The notes under the pieces: generated by a model
What the model was told of the DNA's origin: nothing
The model's database searches: none
The model's input: only the letters and a program-made list of their open reading frames with translations
Assembly (NCBI GenBank): GCA_947371415.1
Contig: CANBPJ010000012.1
Coordinates: 1-23,356 of the forward strand
Direction: 5' to 3'
DNA: 23,356 nucleotides
DNA from: Burkholderiaceae bacterium
Lineage (GTDB): Bacteria > Pseudomonadota > Gammaproteobacteria > Burkholderiales > Burkholderiaceae
In this document: piece after piece, positions 15,358 to 22,872 of the stretch
Layout: the number at the start of each line of letters is the position of its first letter
How positions within the stretch are numbered: position 1 is the stretch's first letter
Made by a program: the position numbers and the translations under genes

Positions 15358-16146
15358 ATGCATCCCATGTTAAATGTGGCCGTTAAGGCTGCCCGTCGTG
15401 CCGGAACCGTGATTAATAGAGCCTCTCTTAATTTAGAGCGTCTTCAGGTTGACCGTAAACAACACAACGATTTTGTAACCGAGGTGGACAGACAAGCCGA
15501 AGCGGCCATTATCGAAACCCTGAGCGAAGCCTACCCATCGCACGGATTTTTGGCCGAAGAAACTGGCGCTCAAAATATCGACGCAGAAAATGTGTGGATT
15601 ATTGATCCCTTAGACGGCACCACCAATTTTATTCATGGCTTTCCGCAATATGCGGTTTCGATCGCATTGTCTGTAAACGGGGTGACCCAGCAAGCTGTGG
15701 TGTATGACCCAACTCGCGATGAGCTCTTCACTGCCACACGTGGTGCTGGTGCATATTTGGACCGTCGGCGTTTGCGTGTTGCCACTCAAGATCGCTTGGC
15801 AAATTCCTTGTTGGGTACTGGTTTTCCTTATCGCGAAGATCAGGATTTAGAAAAGTATTTAAAAATCTTTGCTGATATGTCACGTCAATGTGCCGGCTTG
15901 CGTCGTCCAGGGGCCGCCTCTTTGGATCTGGCTTATGTTGCTGCTGGTCGCTATGACGGATTCTTTGAAAGCGATCTCAAGCCATGGGATATGGCTGCAG
16001 GTGCTTTATTGATTACCGAGTCCGGTGGCTTAATTGGTAATTACCGCGGTGAAGAAGGATTCTTACAAAGCGGTGAAGTGATGTGCGCTAATCCACGCAT
16101 CTTTGCTCAGATGGTGCAGTGTTTGTCTAAGTATTCCAACTGCTAA
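15358..16146 (+). CDS. suhB: Inositol-1-monophosphatase family protein SuhB
   Basis: This is a Mg-dependent phosphatase of the inositol monophosphatase family. In E. coli SuhB also acts with Nus factors in rRNA antitermination. The metal-binding motifs are visible: FLAEETG (residues 64-70), IDPLDGTTNFIHG (82-94) and KPWDMAAG with D211. From the ATG at 15358 the product is 262 residues, close to E. coli SuhB (267), and it begins MHPMLNVAVKAARRAG as expected. A longer reading from GTG at 15286 would add 24 hydrophobic residues that do not fit the family, so I reject it. It converges on lpxH with nine bases between stops, where a large hairpin lies. Both phosphatase and Nus-related roles are inferred from homologues. 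Confidence 0.93.
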   Translation: MHPMLNVAVKAARRAGTVINRASLNLERLQVDRKQHNDFVTEVDRQAEAAIIETLSEAYPSHGFLAEETGAQNIDAENVWIIDPLDGTTNFIHGFPQYAVSIALSVNGVTQQAVVYDPTRDELFTATRGAGAYLDRRRLRVATQDRLANSLLGTGFPYREDQDLEKYLKIFADMSRQCAGLRRPGAASLDLAYVAAGRYDGFFESDLKPWDMAAGALLITESGGLIGNYRGEEGFLQSGEVMCANPRIFAQMVQCLSKYSNC

Positions 16147-16155
16147 TTTACAGGT

Positions 16156-16944
16156 TTAAGCCTTAATCAAATCGGTGTAAGACACACCGTTTTGATTAAT
16201 GAGCAGTGCACTTGCTCGTGGTTTCACGCTTTCTGGATGATCCAAATCCCAGTCTGACAAAACCCAGCGTTGCCATTGTTGATCTTGAAGACTCTCTTGG
16301 TGATGAGCGGGTAGATGGGTATGCCCATGAATCAATTGAGTTCCAGTCTGACTCTTCAATACTGCAGCACATGCGGCTAGAGTGACATCGGTTTTAACTT
16401 GGGTTCCCTCGGGCGTTGATTTAACAGACCGTTGATATTGCACACCACTATTGCTACGTAGATGACTTGCAATTGATCGACGCCAATGCAGCGGCATCCT
16501 CAAAAATAATTTTTGAACCCAGGATTTTCGAACCCAGCCACGGAAGACTTGATAGCCAATGTCAGCGGTGCACAGAGAGTCACCGTGGCATAGAACATAT
16601 TCCGAGCCAGCAATGTTGATCTTGCTCGGGTCAGGCATGAGGATCATGCCTGTTTTACTTAAAAAATACTTCCCAACTAAAAAGTCCCGATTACCATGCA
16701 AGTAATATGTTTTTACTTTAGTGGAGAGGGTTGCCAGCGCCCTCTTCACCTCTTGTTGAAAGGGGGAATGAAGCGCCGCATCATCGCCGACCCAGTATTC
16801 AAACAGGTCTCCCAAAATAAATACAGCCTCTACCTTGGGTCCATCTTTTTCGCAAAAATCAAAGAATCGTTGCGCCGTCAATGGCATTGACGGCGTGAGA
16901 TGCAGGTCGGAAATGAAGAGCGCGCTAGCGTATTGCGGAATCAT
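16156..16944 (-). CDS. lpxH: UDP-2,3-diacylglucosamine diphosphatase
   Basis: This is a calcineurin-like phosphoesterase that hydrolyses UDP-2,3-diacylglucosamine to lipid X in lipid A synthesis, at the inner face of the cytoplasmic membrane. Metal-binding motifs appear in order: ISDLHL (D13, H15), ILGDLFEYWVGDD (D46), LHGNRD (N85, R86, D87), LCHGD (H120) and HGHTH (H206, H208, H210). The 262-residue length is slightly above the E. coli 240. The ATG overlaps the ppiB stop by four bases (ATGA type), indicating coupling within a ppiB-lpxH unit. Its last 15 codons or so also form one arm-to-arm hairpin at the DNA level. The assignment is firm. Confidence 0.93.
   Translation of the reverse strand: MIPQYASALFISDLHLTPSMPLTAQRFFDFCEKDGPKVEAVFILGDLFEYWVGDDAALHSPFQQEVKRALATLSTKVKTYYLHGNRDFLVGKYFLSKTGMILMPDPSKINIAGSEYVLCHGDSLCTADIGYQVFRGWVRKSWVQKLFLRMPLHWRRSIASHLRSNSGVQYQRSVKSTPEGTQVKTDVTLAACAAVLKSQTGTQLIHGHTHLPAHHQESLQDQQWQRWVLSDWDLDHPESVKPRASALLINQNGVSYTDLIKA
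16163..16199. terminator. Candidate terminator hairpin at the suhB/lpxH convergence
   Basis: A nine-base arm TTAATCAAA (16163-16171) and a six-base arm CGGTGT (16173-16178) pair with ACACCG (16184-16189) and TTTGATTAA (16191-16199). There is one T-T mismatch and a five-base loop AAGAC. It begins 16 bases after the suhB stop and lies in the last codons of lpxH. There is no long T run, so the termination role is inferred. Confidence 0.55.
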
Positions 16945-17444
16945 TCTTCGAGAATGCTTGCCTTTTCAATGACGACGTCTTCAGTGGGTACATCTTGATG
17001 AAATCCAGCATTACCTGTTTTCACTTTGCGAATCACATCAACTACATCCAAGCCATCAGTGACTTTTCCGAAAACAGCATAGCCCCAACCTTGAGCATTG
17101 GGTGCTGTGTGATTCAAGAAGTCGTTGTCATTCACGTTAATGAAAAATTGCGCTGTAGCGGAATGTGGATCGCTAGTGCGGGCCATGGCAACAGTGCCAC
17201 GCTCGTTTTTTAAACCATTATTTGCTTCATTCTCAATTTGAGCGCCAGAAGTTTTTTCTTTTAGGCCAGCAGTCATTCCACCACCTTGAATCATGAAGTT
17301 ATCAATGACGCGATGGAAGATCGTGCCATCGTAGTGGCCGTTTTTTACGTACTGTAAAAAATTAGCAACCGTTTTTGGCGCCTTAGCAGCATCCAGTGTA
17401 AGGGTGAGATCACCCTTATTAGTTTTAAGTAGAACTTTAGCCAT
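16941..17444 (-). CDS. ppiB: Cyclophilin-type peptidyl-prolyl isomerase (PpiB-like, cytoplasmic)
   Basis: This is a cyclophilin that speeds cis-trans isomerisation of prolyl bonds. The core signatures are TIFHRVIDNFMIQGGGM (about residues 41-57, with R45, F50 and Q53), GTVAMARTSDPHSATAQFFIN (83-103) and GYAVFGKVTDGLDVVD. No signal peptide is seen (MAKVLLKTNKGDL), so it should be cytoplasmic. The 167-residue length is normal for PpiB. Its stop overlaps the lpxH start by four bases. In related genomes two cyclophilin genes may stand here in tandem; only the cytoplasmic type is found in this window. The ribosome site is weak. The upstream gap of 47 bases holds no clear promoter, so it may be read from the TPR lipoprotein gene. 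Confidence 0.94.
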   Translation of the reverse strand: MAKVLLKTNKGDLTLTLDAAKAPKTVANFLQYVKNGHYDGTIFHRVIDNFMIQGGGMTAGLKEKTSGAQIENEANNGLKNERGTVAMARTSDPHSATAQFFINVNDNDFLNHTAPNAQGWGYAVFGKVTDGLDVVDVIRKVKTGNAGFHQDVPTEDVVIEKASILEE

Positions 17445-17491
17445 GATGAATTAACTTTCTGATGAGTTAGTAGATAAAAACGGTAATTAAA

Positions 17492-18343
17492 TTATTTAGG
17501 ATTGCTTGGTGTTGGAGAAGTCGGTGCAGCTTGCATTGCTGGTAAAGCAGCCTTTTTAGAGGGCTTCAGGATTTCCATTAATGCTTTTGCGCGATTCGTG
17601 TATTGGCGTTGATTGAGCGCCGCATCTTTAGCTGCATCCTCATAGGCTTGGGCGCCAAGGCGAATATAGACTTCACCTAAATTGGCTGATGCAACGGTAT
17701 AGCTTGGGCGTAATTTCAAGGCCAGCTCTAAATAGTCTCTTGCCTCAATCCAGTTTCCTTGGTTTGCCGCAAGGGCTGCTAGATTGTTATAAGGCTCCGG
17801 CAATTCCGGAAATTGCTGGGTGATTTCAATCAATGTCTTTTTGGCCGGCTCCCACTGACGCATTTCGATTTGCATCCGCGCTTTGACGTAACGTAATTGC
17901 ACGTTACCCGGAGTTTTCTTTAGGCGTTGATTAATTAGGTCGATCGCATCAGGATATTTTTTGGCTTTCACCAGCTTTTCGATATCAGACGGAACCCCAT
18001 TTTTGGTGACTGGATCGGGCTCAATAATCAAAAATGATAAAAAGGGAACCGCTACCGAGTCTGATAACTCAGAATTAAATTGGTTATATCCTGCGTCATT
18101 CCCAGCAAGTCTTGGTGGGTCATTGGGGCCGTAAGACCCCAAATAGGGGGCTGGAGAGCCCGCTGTAGCGGCAGTAGGGGCGCTATTTAAGGCTCGGATC
18201 TCGGCATCGGCCAATTGTTGGCCTGGGGTGCTGCATCCAACCAGAAGGAAAAGGGTGCAAATGGAGCTCAAACCACTCAAAAGGGCTGAACGAATTAAAA
18301 AGGGCTTAGCTGGCATAGGGGGCGGGGTGAAAAACTGGCTCAT
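17492..18343 (-). CDS. TPR-repeat lipoprotein of unknown function
   Basis: This is a secreted lipoprotein with a tetratricopeptide region. The hydrophobic segment LSSICTLFLLVGC ends in a lipobox with C37 as the lipid site when the ATG at 18343 is used; an ATG at 18316 would shorten the n-region to a more usual length (C28). After a flexible Ala/Pro/Gly stretch comes a TPR-type helical array at about residues 127-246 (KKYPDAIDLINQRLKKTPGN, QWEPAKKTLIEI, EPYNNLAALAANQGNWIEA). The end is Pro/Ser-rich (TSPTPSNPK). TPR proteins bind other proteins, so an envelope scaffold role is possible but not shown. Sequence gives no specific partner. It is divergent from cysS with about 60 bases between starts. 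Confidence 0.82.
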   Translation of the reverse strand: MSQFFTPPPMPAKPFLIRSALLSGLSSICTLFLLVGCSTPGQQLADAEIRALNSAPTAATAGSPAPYLGSYGPNDPPRLAGNDAGYNQFNSELSDSVAVPFLSFLIIEPDPVTKNGVPSDIEKLVKAKKYPDAIDLINQRLKKTPGNVQLRYVKARMQIEMRQWEPAKKTLIEITQQFPELPEPYNNLAALAANQGNWIEARDYLELALKLRPSYTVASANLGEVYIRLGAQAYEDAAKDAALNQRQYTNRAKALMEILKPSKKAALPAMQAAPTSPTPSNPK

Positions 18344-18391
18344 TCGATATACTCAGCGCTCAGTCTAACAAATTGGCGCTACTTGCCCACC

Positions 18392-18397
18392 TTTATA
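18392..18397 (+). promoter_or_regulatory. Weak candidate -10 element immediately before cysS
   Basis: TTTATA ends six bases before the cysS ATG at 18404, the same geometry as at accA, cysE and the PHP gene. TTGGCG at 18373-18378 is the nearest -35 look-alike, but the spacing is only 13 bases. This one is the least certain of the set. Confidence 0.25.
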
Positions 18398-18403
18398 GCC
18401 CCT

Positions 18404-19825
18404 ATGCTGCAAATCTATAACACGCTCAGTCGTTCAAAACAGACCTTTAAACCCATCGAGCCGGGCAAAGTGAAGATGTATGTCTGCGGCATGACCGTTT
18501 ATGACTTTTGCCACATTGGGCATGCTCGGGTCATGATTGTTTTTGATATGGTGGTGCGCTGGTTGCGTGCGAGCGGCTATCAGGTGGTTTATGTGCGCAA
18601 TATCACCGATATTGATGACAAGATCATTAATCGCGCCATTGAGAATGGTGAGCCTATTTCCGCTCTGACGCAGCGCTTTATTGATGCTATGCATGCCGAC
18701 TCTGATGAGTTGGGATTAATGCATCCTGACCACGAGCCTCGCGCAACCGATTACATTGCTCAAATGCAAGGAATTATTGGCCGTCTGATAGAAAACGAAT
18801 TGGCGTACCAAGGGGAGGATGGCGATGTAAATTTTGCTGTTCGTTTATTTCCAGGGTACGGTCGTCTTTCCGGAAAATCTTTGGATGAATTAAATGCAGG
18901 TGAGCGAGTCGCCGTTGGTGGCGGCAAGCGCGATCCTTTAGATTTTGTTTTATGGAAAAGCGCCAAACCAGAAGAGCCTGCAGATACACGTTGGAAATCT
19001 CCTTGGGGCGAAGGTCGTCCTGGATGGCATATTGAATGCTCAGCAATGTCCTGCGACCTATTGGGAGAGCATTTTGATATTCATGGTGGTGGCGCCGATT
19101 TACAGTTCCCGCACCATGAGAATGAGATTGCCCAAAGCGAGGGTGCTTTATATGGCCAAGAGCACAACGTTAGTGATGCGCCTTTTGTAAATTATTGGAT
19201 GCATAACGGCCATATTCGGGTGAATGAAGAAAAGATGTCCAAGTCACTTGGTAACTTCTTCTTAATTCGAGATGTTCTCAAGAATTTTGATCCTGAGGTA
19301 TTGCGCTTCTTTATGCTGCGCGCCCACTATCGTAGCCCCATTAACTATAGTGATGCGCAGCTCGAGGAAGCGCGCTCTGGTTTGGTTCGGCTCTACACTG
19401 CCTTGGCGCATGTTCCCATAAGCAATCAGCCTGTAGATCCCCATTCGCCATGGGTTAAGCGGTTTACTGATGCCATGAATGATGACTTCAATACCCCCGA
19501 GGCAATTGCTGCATTATTTGATTTAGCGAGCGAGGTTAATCGTGCGCAGGCTGAAGAAAAGGCGCAATTAGCAAATACATTAAAGGGGCTTGCTGCTAGC
19601 TTAAACTTTTTGCAATATGATCCGACGGTATTTTTACAGGCAGGCTCTCGAGGTATTGAAGCTGGTTTATCTGCAGAAAAAATTGAAGAGCAGATTACAG
19701 CGCGCATATCAGCCAAACAGCAAAAAGATTTTGCTAAAGCTGACTTGATTCGCAAAGCATTACTGGAGCAGGGCGTAGTATTGGAAGATAAGCCTGGTGG
19801 TATTACCGAGTGGCGTAGAAGTTAA
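18404..19825 (+). CDS. cysS: Cysteinyl-tRNA synthetase
   Basis: This class I synthetase charges tRNA-Cys. From the ATG at 18404 the N-terminus reads MLQIYNTLSRSKQTFKPIEP, which aligns with E. coli CysS. The HIGH motif is HIGH at 37-40, preceded by the zinc-binding C28 in YVCGMTVYD. Other zinc ligands lie in HIECSAMS and the HHENEIAQSE segment. The KMSKS loop is EEKMSKSLGN (277-281). The product of 473 residues is normal. A TTG at 18383 would add seven residues and is not supported by homology. There is no ribosome site before the ATG. It lies in the same window as cysE, though on the other strand, and no shared transcript is implied. Confidence 0.96.
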   Translation: MLQIYNTLSRSKQTFKPIEPGKVKMYVCGMTVYDFCHIGHARVMIVFDMVVRWLRASGYQVVYVRNITDIDDKIINRAIENGEPISALTQRFIDAMHADSDELGLMHPDHEPRATDYIAQMQGIIGRLIENELAYQGEDGDVNFAVRLFPGYGRLSGKSLDELNAGERVAVGGGKRDPLDFVLWKSAKPEEPADTRWKSPWGEGRPGWHIECSAMSCDLLGEHFDIHGGGADLQFPHHENEIAQSEGALYGQEHNVSDAPFVNYWMHNGHIRVNEEKMSKSLGNFFLIRDVLKNFDPEVLRFFMLRAHYRSPINYSDAQLEEARSGLVRLYTALAHVPISNQPVDPHSPWVKRFTDAMNDDFNTPEAIAALFDLASEVNRAQAEEKAQLANTLKGLAASLNFLQYDPTVFLQAGSRGIEAGLSAEKIEEQITARISAKQQKDFAKADLIRKALLEQGVVLEDKPGGITEWRRS

Positions 19826-19868
19826 ATCTAGCAGCTGAGTCCAGAAATTAAATGATTGAGAATGTATT

Positions 19869-20525
19869 TTGAGTAAAGCAGCAGAGCAATCGATTATTGA
19901 AGAAGTGGCCCCTGAGTATTGGGGGCAAGCCTGTGCTGAGCTGATGAAGCAGGACCGCATTCTTAAAAAACTCATCCCTAAATATGGCTCTGGTTTTTTA
20001 ATGACACGGGGCGATGCATTCACAACTTTAGCAAGGGCAATTGTTGGCCAGCAGATCTCCGTTGCTGCTGCCCAGTCCGTTTGGAATAAAGTCCTTTTGG
20101 CGCTCAAAAAGAAAGTCAGCCCCAAAAATCTACTTAGCCTAACCGTGGAAGAGCTGCGCGCAGCGGGTCTATCGGGCCGCAAAGTTGAATACATCCGCGA
20201 TTTGGCCGAACACTTCGATTCTGGTCGTTTGCATGCCAATCAGTGGAAAGGTATGGAAGATGAGGCGATCATCAAGGAATTATGTGATATCAGGGGTATT
20301 GGGCGCTGGACAGCGGAAATGTTCCTCATTTTCAATATGGTGAGGCCTGATATTCTTCCTTTAGACGATGCGGGCCTTATTAAGGCCATTTCCCTCAATT
20401 ACTTCAGTGGAGAGCCTGTCAGTAGGCATGAGGCCCGTGAAGTGACTGCAAATTGGGCTCCTTGGAGAACGGTAGCAACCTGGTACATGTGGAGAAGTAT
20501 CGACCCCATCCCGGTTGAACATTAA
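19869..20525 (+). CDS. AlkA-type DNA-3-methyladenine glycosylase (HhH-GPD)
   Basis: This is a base-excision glycosylase of the helix-hairpin-helix GPD superfamily that removes alkylated purines. The HhH motif is LCDIRGIGRWTAEMFLIF (residues 138-155), followed by the catalytic aspartate region DILPLDDAGLIKAI with D167 as the likely nucleophile-activating residue. An upstream conserved stretch is FTTLARAIVGQQISVAAA (51-68), and the C-terminal signature is WAPWRTVATWYMWRSID. The 218-residue length matches the short AlkA forms that lack the N-terminal domain of E. coli AlkA. The start is TTG, because an in-frame stop lies 10 bases upstream and the ATG seven bases earlier is in another frame. The ribosome site is weak. 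Endonuclease III and MutY relatives are unlikely, since no iron-sulfur cysteine cluster is present. Confidence 0.88.
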   Translation: MSKAAEQSIIEEVAPEYWGQACAELMKQDRILKKLIPKYGSGFLMTRGDAFTTLARAIVGQQISVAAAQSVWNKVLLALKKKVSPKNLLSLTVEELRAAGLSGRKVEYIRDLAEHFDSGRLHANQWKGMEDEAIIKELCDIRGIGRWTAEMFLIFNMVRPDILPLDDAGLIKAISLNYFSGEPVSRHEAREVTANWAPWRTVATWYMWRSIDPIPVEH

Positions 20526-20528
20526 AAT
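20500..20528 (+). promoter_or_regulatory. Candidate accA promoter giving a leaderless transcript
   Basis: TCGACC (20500-20505, four of six to TTGACA) and TAAAAT (20523-20528) are separated by exactly 17 bases. The -10 ends six bases before the accA ATG, so initiation would fall at the start codon. No ribosome site precedes that ATG. The promoter lies inside the last codons of the glycosylase gene and is the best-supported member of this set. Confidence 0.5.
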
Positions 20529-20534
20529 CAAGCT

Positions 20535-21506
20535 ATGAAAACGACTTTCCTGGATTTTGAGCAGTCAATCGCTGAACTAGAATCAAAGATTGAAGAACTG
20601 CAATTTGTGCAAGATGAATCATCGGTAGACATCTCCGATGAGATCAAAACGCTGACCGAAAAAAGTCAACAGCTGACTAAAGATGTTTATGCCAACTTAA
20701 GCCCTTGGCAAGTTTCGCAAGTGGCACGTCATCCTCAGCGTCCCTACACATTGGATTACGTGAGCGGATTGTTCACAGATTTTCATGAATTACATGGTGA
20801 TCGTAATTTTGCGGATGATCAATCCATCATTGCAGGTCTAGCGCGTTTTGAGAATCAGCCTTGCATGGTTATCGGCCATCAAAAGGGTCGCGATACCAAA
20901 GAGCGTGCCTTAAGAAACTTTGGCATGAGTCGCCCAGAAGGGTATCGCAAGGCAATGCGCCTGATGCGTTTGGCTGAGAAATTTAAATTACCGGTATTTA
21001 CTTTTGTTGATACCCCGGGTGCATTCCCTGGCATTGATGCTGAAGAGCGCAATCAATCGGAAGCGATTGGTCGCAACTTGTATGTTCAGGCGGAACTAGA
21101 AGTGCCCATCATCGCCACGATTATTGGTGAAGGTGGATCTGGCGGGGCTTTGGCCATTGCGATGGGCGACGTCGTATTGATGCTGCAAAACTCTACCTAC
21201 TCAGTGATTTCACCGGAAGGTTGCGCCTCCATTCTATGGAAGACTGCTGAGAAGGCGCCTGAAGCTGCTGAACAGTTAGGCCTCACGGCACAACGCTTAA
21301 AAACATTAGGCTTGATCGACAAGATTGTTGCTGAGCCTACTGGTGGCGCCCATCGTGATTACGATGCCATGATGACGAGTATGCGCAAAGCTTTAACCGA
21401 ATCTCTCAAGACCTTCGACGGCATGAAAGTGGATGCGCTACTCGAGCGTCGCCATGAACGCTTGATGAGCTATGGCAAGTTCAAGGAAATCGAAGCCAAG
21501 TCTTAA
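20535..21506 (+). CDS. accA: Acetyl-CoA carboxylase carboxyltransferase subunit alpha
   Basis: This is the alpha subunit of the carboxyltransferase that makes malonyl-CoA, the committed step of fatty acid synthesis; it works with AccD, which is not in this window. The N-terminus is FLDFEQSIAELESKIEEL, a helical region. The crotonase-like core includes YVSGLFTDFHELHGDRNFADD, VDTPGAFPGIDAEERNQSEA and IIGEGGSGGALAIAMGDVVLML, ending in NSTYSVISPEGCASILWK. The 323-residue length is standard. The ATG lies nine bases after the glycosylase stop. The 3' end overlaps tilS by 35 bases. A promoter-like pair precedes it, so it may be transcribed independently of the gene before it. Confidence 0.97.
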   Translation: MKTTFLDFEQSIAELESKIEELQFVQDESSVDISDEIKTLTEKSQQLTKDVYANLSPWQVSQVARHPQRPYTLDYVSGLFTDFHELHGDRNFADDQSIIAGLARFENQPCMVIGHQKGRDTKERALRNFGMSRPEGYRKAMRLMRLAEKFKLPVFTFVDTPGAFPGIDAEERNQSEAIGRNLYVQAELEVPIIATIIGEGGSGGALAIAMGDVVLMLQNSTYSVISPEGCASILWKTAEKAPEAAEQLGLTAQRLKTLGLIDKIVAEPTGGAHRDYDAMMTSMRKALTESLKTFDGMKVDALLERRHERLMSYGKFKEIEAKS

Positions 21507-22788
21507 GGCGGCTCCGGCGGCCAATCGAATTGCGCTTGCCTTAAGTGGCGGCCTTGATTCGGTTGTTTTGCTTGATGCTGTCTGTAAAGCAGTTCAAGCG
21601 AGTAAGACCCCAAAACAATCTACAGAAGTTTGGGTCTTCCATATTCATCATGGCTTGCAAAAACCCGCAGATCAATGGCTCGATTTTTGTGAGAAGCTTG
21701 CCAAGAAATATCACACCCAATTTGATTTTCGCCTCCTGCACTTTGCTGATAAAGCTGGTGGAAATATCGAAGCAAGAGCAAGGATTGAGCGCTACGAAGC
21801 ATTGACCGATCTCTGTATTGAGCATGGCATTGAAAGCTTATTGTTGGCTCACCACCAAAATGACCAAGCGGAAACTATCCTATTGCAACTCTTACGAGGT
21901 TCAGGCGTGGCGGGTCTTGCTGGGATGCCACAACAACGCATCATTACTGCTGATGGGCGCTCGATTAAGCTATGGCGCCCACTATTAAATCTGAGTAGGG
22001 CGGATCTGGAGGCTTATGCGAAGCAATATAAGCTCAAGTGGGTAGAGGATCCTAGCAACCAAAACACGCACTACCGTCGCAATGCTATTCGCAAAGAGAT
22101 TATTCCGAGATTAGAAAAAATCCAGCCAAGCGCCATCTCCAATCTCGCTCGAAGCGCAGATTTGCTGGCTCAATCACAACTGCTTCTCGATCGATTGGCC
22201 AGGCAAGATGGTAAAGGCATTCTTGAGGGCGCCACCCTCAAACTCAAGCCACTGTTGGTGCTGGCCAAATCCGATAAACCTGCCGCCAATAACTTAATGC
22301 GTTTTTGGCTGAGGTTAAATAACCTTGTTATGCCATCCCAGGAGCGACTTGAATCCTGGTGGAAAGACCTGATGGCGGTAAAGCCAGACTCCAGTTTGGA
22401 ATGGCAGCATGATGAAGTTAGCATTCGTCTTTGGCGCGGCATCTTGCAGATAGCTGCTACAGAATCTGGTCAATGGACTTTCCAGCCTATCCCAACGCGC
22501 AGTAAGTCGCTGGGCTTGCCGGCGGCCTGGGTAGATGCAGCCCAACAGCGGGGTTTGGTTGAGCAGCGGCAGCGGCAGGGTGCTGAAAAGATTCAAATTA
22601 AACCTAATTCGCCCCGAAAAACTCTCAAGAACCTATTTCAGGAGTCTGATCTACCCCCTTGGGGGCGCCAAGCACCTCTGCTCTACATTAACGACGAGCT
22701 CATCGCTGTGGTGGGGGTGGGGGTCAGCCATCCGCATTTAGTCTCCACTGGCAAGCGAGTGCTTCCGCAGTGGTCTGAGAAGCTGTAG
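21472..22788 (+). CDS. tilS: tRNA(Ile)-lysidine synthase
   Basis: This enzyme converts cytidine 34 of tRNA-Ile (CAU) to lysidine, so AUA is read as isoleucine rather than methionine. The PP-loop ATP-binding motif SGGLDS lies at residues 25-30. The N-terminal domain continues with VFHIHHGL, LLAHHQNDQAETILLQLLRGSG and VEDPSNQNTHYRRNAIRKEI, all typical. The C-terminal domain ends with QESDLPPWGRQAPLLYINDELIAVVGVGV. The 438-residue length is normal. The ATG at 21472 is the only start before the PP-loop, so the 35-base overlap with accA is real. A short basic N-terminal arm (SSRKSKPSLK) precedes the core. The enzyme is essential in bacteria that decode AUA this way. Confidence 0.95.
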   Translation: MASSRKSKPSLKAAPAANRIALALSGGLDSVVLLDAVCKAVQASKTPKQSTEVWVFHIHHGLQKPADQWLDFCEKLAKKYHTQFDFRLLHFADKAGGNIEARARIERYEALTDLCIEHGIESLLLAHHQNDQAETILLQLLRGSGVAGLAGMPQQRIITADGRSIKLWRPLLNLSRADLEAYAKQYKLKWVEDPSNQNTHYRRNAIRKEIIPRLEKIQPSAISNLARSADLLAQSQLLLDRLARQDGKGILEGATLKLKPLLVLAKSDKPAANNLMRFWLRLNNLVMPSQERLESWWKDLMAVKPDSSLEWQHDEVSIRLWRGILQIAATESGQWTFQPIPTRSKSLGLPAAWVDAAQQRGLVEQRQRQGAEKIQIKPNSPRKTLKNLFQESDLPPWGRQAPLLYINDELIAVVGVGVSHPHLVSTGKRVLPQWSEKL

Positions 22789-22806
22789 TGCGGGGATAAA
22801 ACCCTG

Positions 22807-22812
22807 TAAAAT
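22807..22812 (+). promoter_or_regulatory. Candidate -10 element for lysC
   Basis: TAAAAT preceded by TG (an extended -10 pattern, one base off) lies 60 bases before the lysC ATG. The -35 region is poor. It implies a leader of about 55 bases. The leader is much too short for a lysine riboswitch, and no such structure is seen. Confidence 0.35.
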
Positions 22813-22831
22813 AAGCCCCTTTTAGACCCTT

Positions 22832-22846
22832 GGGAATGCAATTCCC
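22832..22846. repeat. Short inverted repeat in the lysC leader
   Basis: GGGAAT and ATTCCC flank the three bases GCA. In RNA this forms a six-pair hairpin 27 bases before the lysC ATG. It is not followed by a T run, so it is not a terminator. It could influence mRNA stability or be incidental. Confidence 0.45.
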
Positions 22847-22872
22847 TGTAAATAGACAATACGACGGTTTTT

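Noticed and set aside
19760..20239. 159-residue reading frame on the - strand
   Set aside because: It lies antisense to the end of cysS and the glycosylase gene, whose catalytic motifs are intact. The product resembles no family and has no ribosome site.
22792..22824. GGGG...CCCC followed by TTTT after tilS, possible terminator
   Set aside because: Only four pairs form around a long loop, with mismatches next to them, and it overlaps the lysC -10 candidate.
22789..22872. Lysine riboswitch upstream of lysC
   Set aside because: The 84-base gap is too short for the L-box, and no multi-helix junction pattern is visible.
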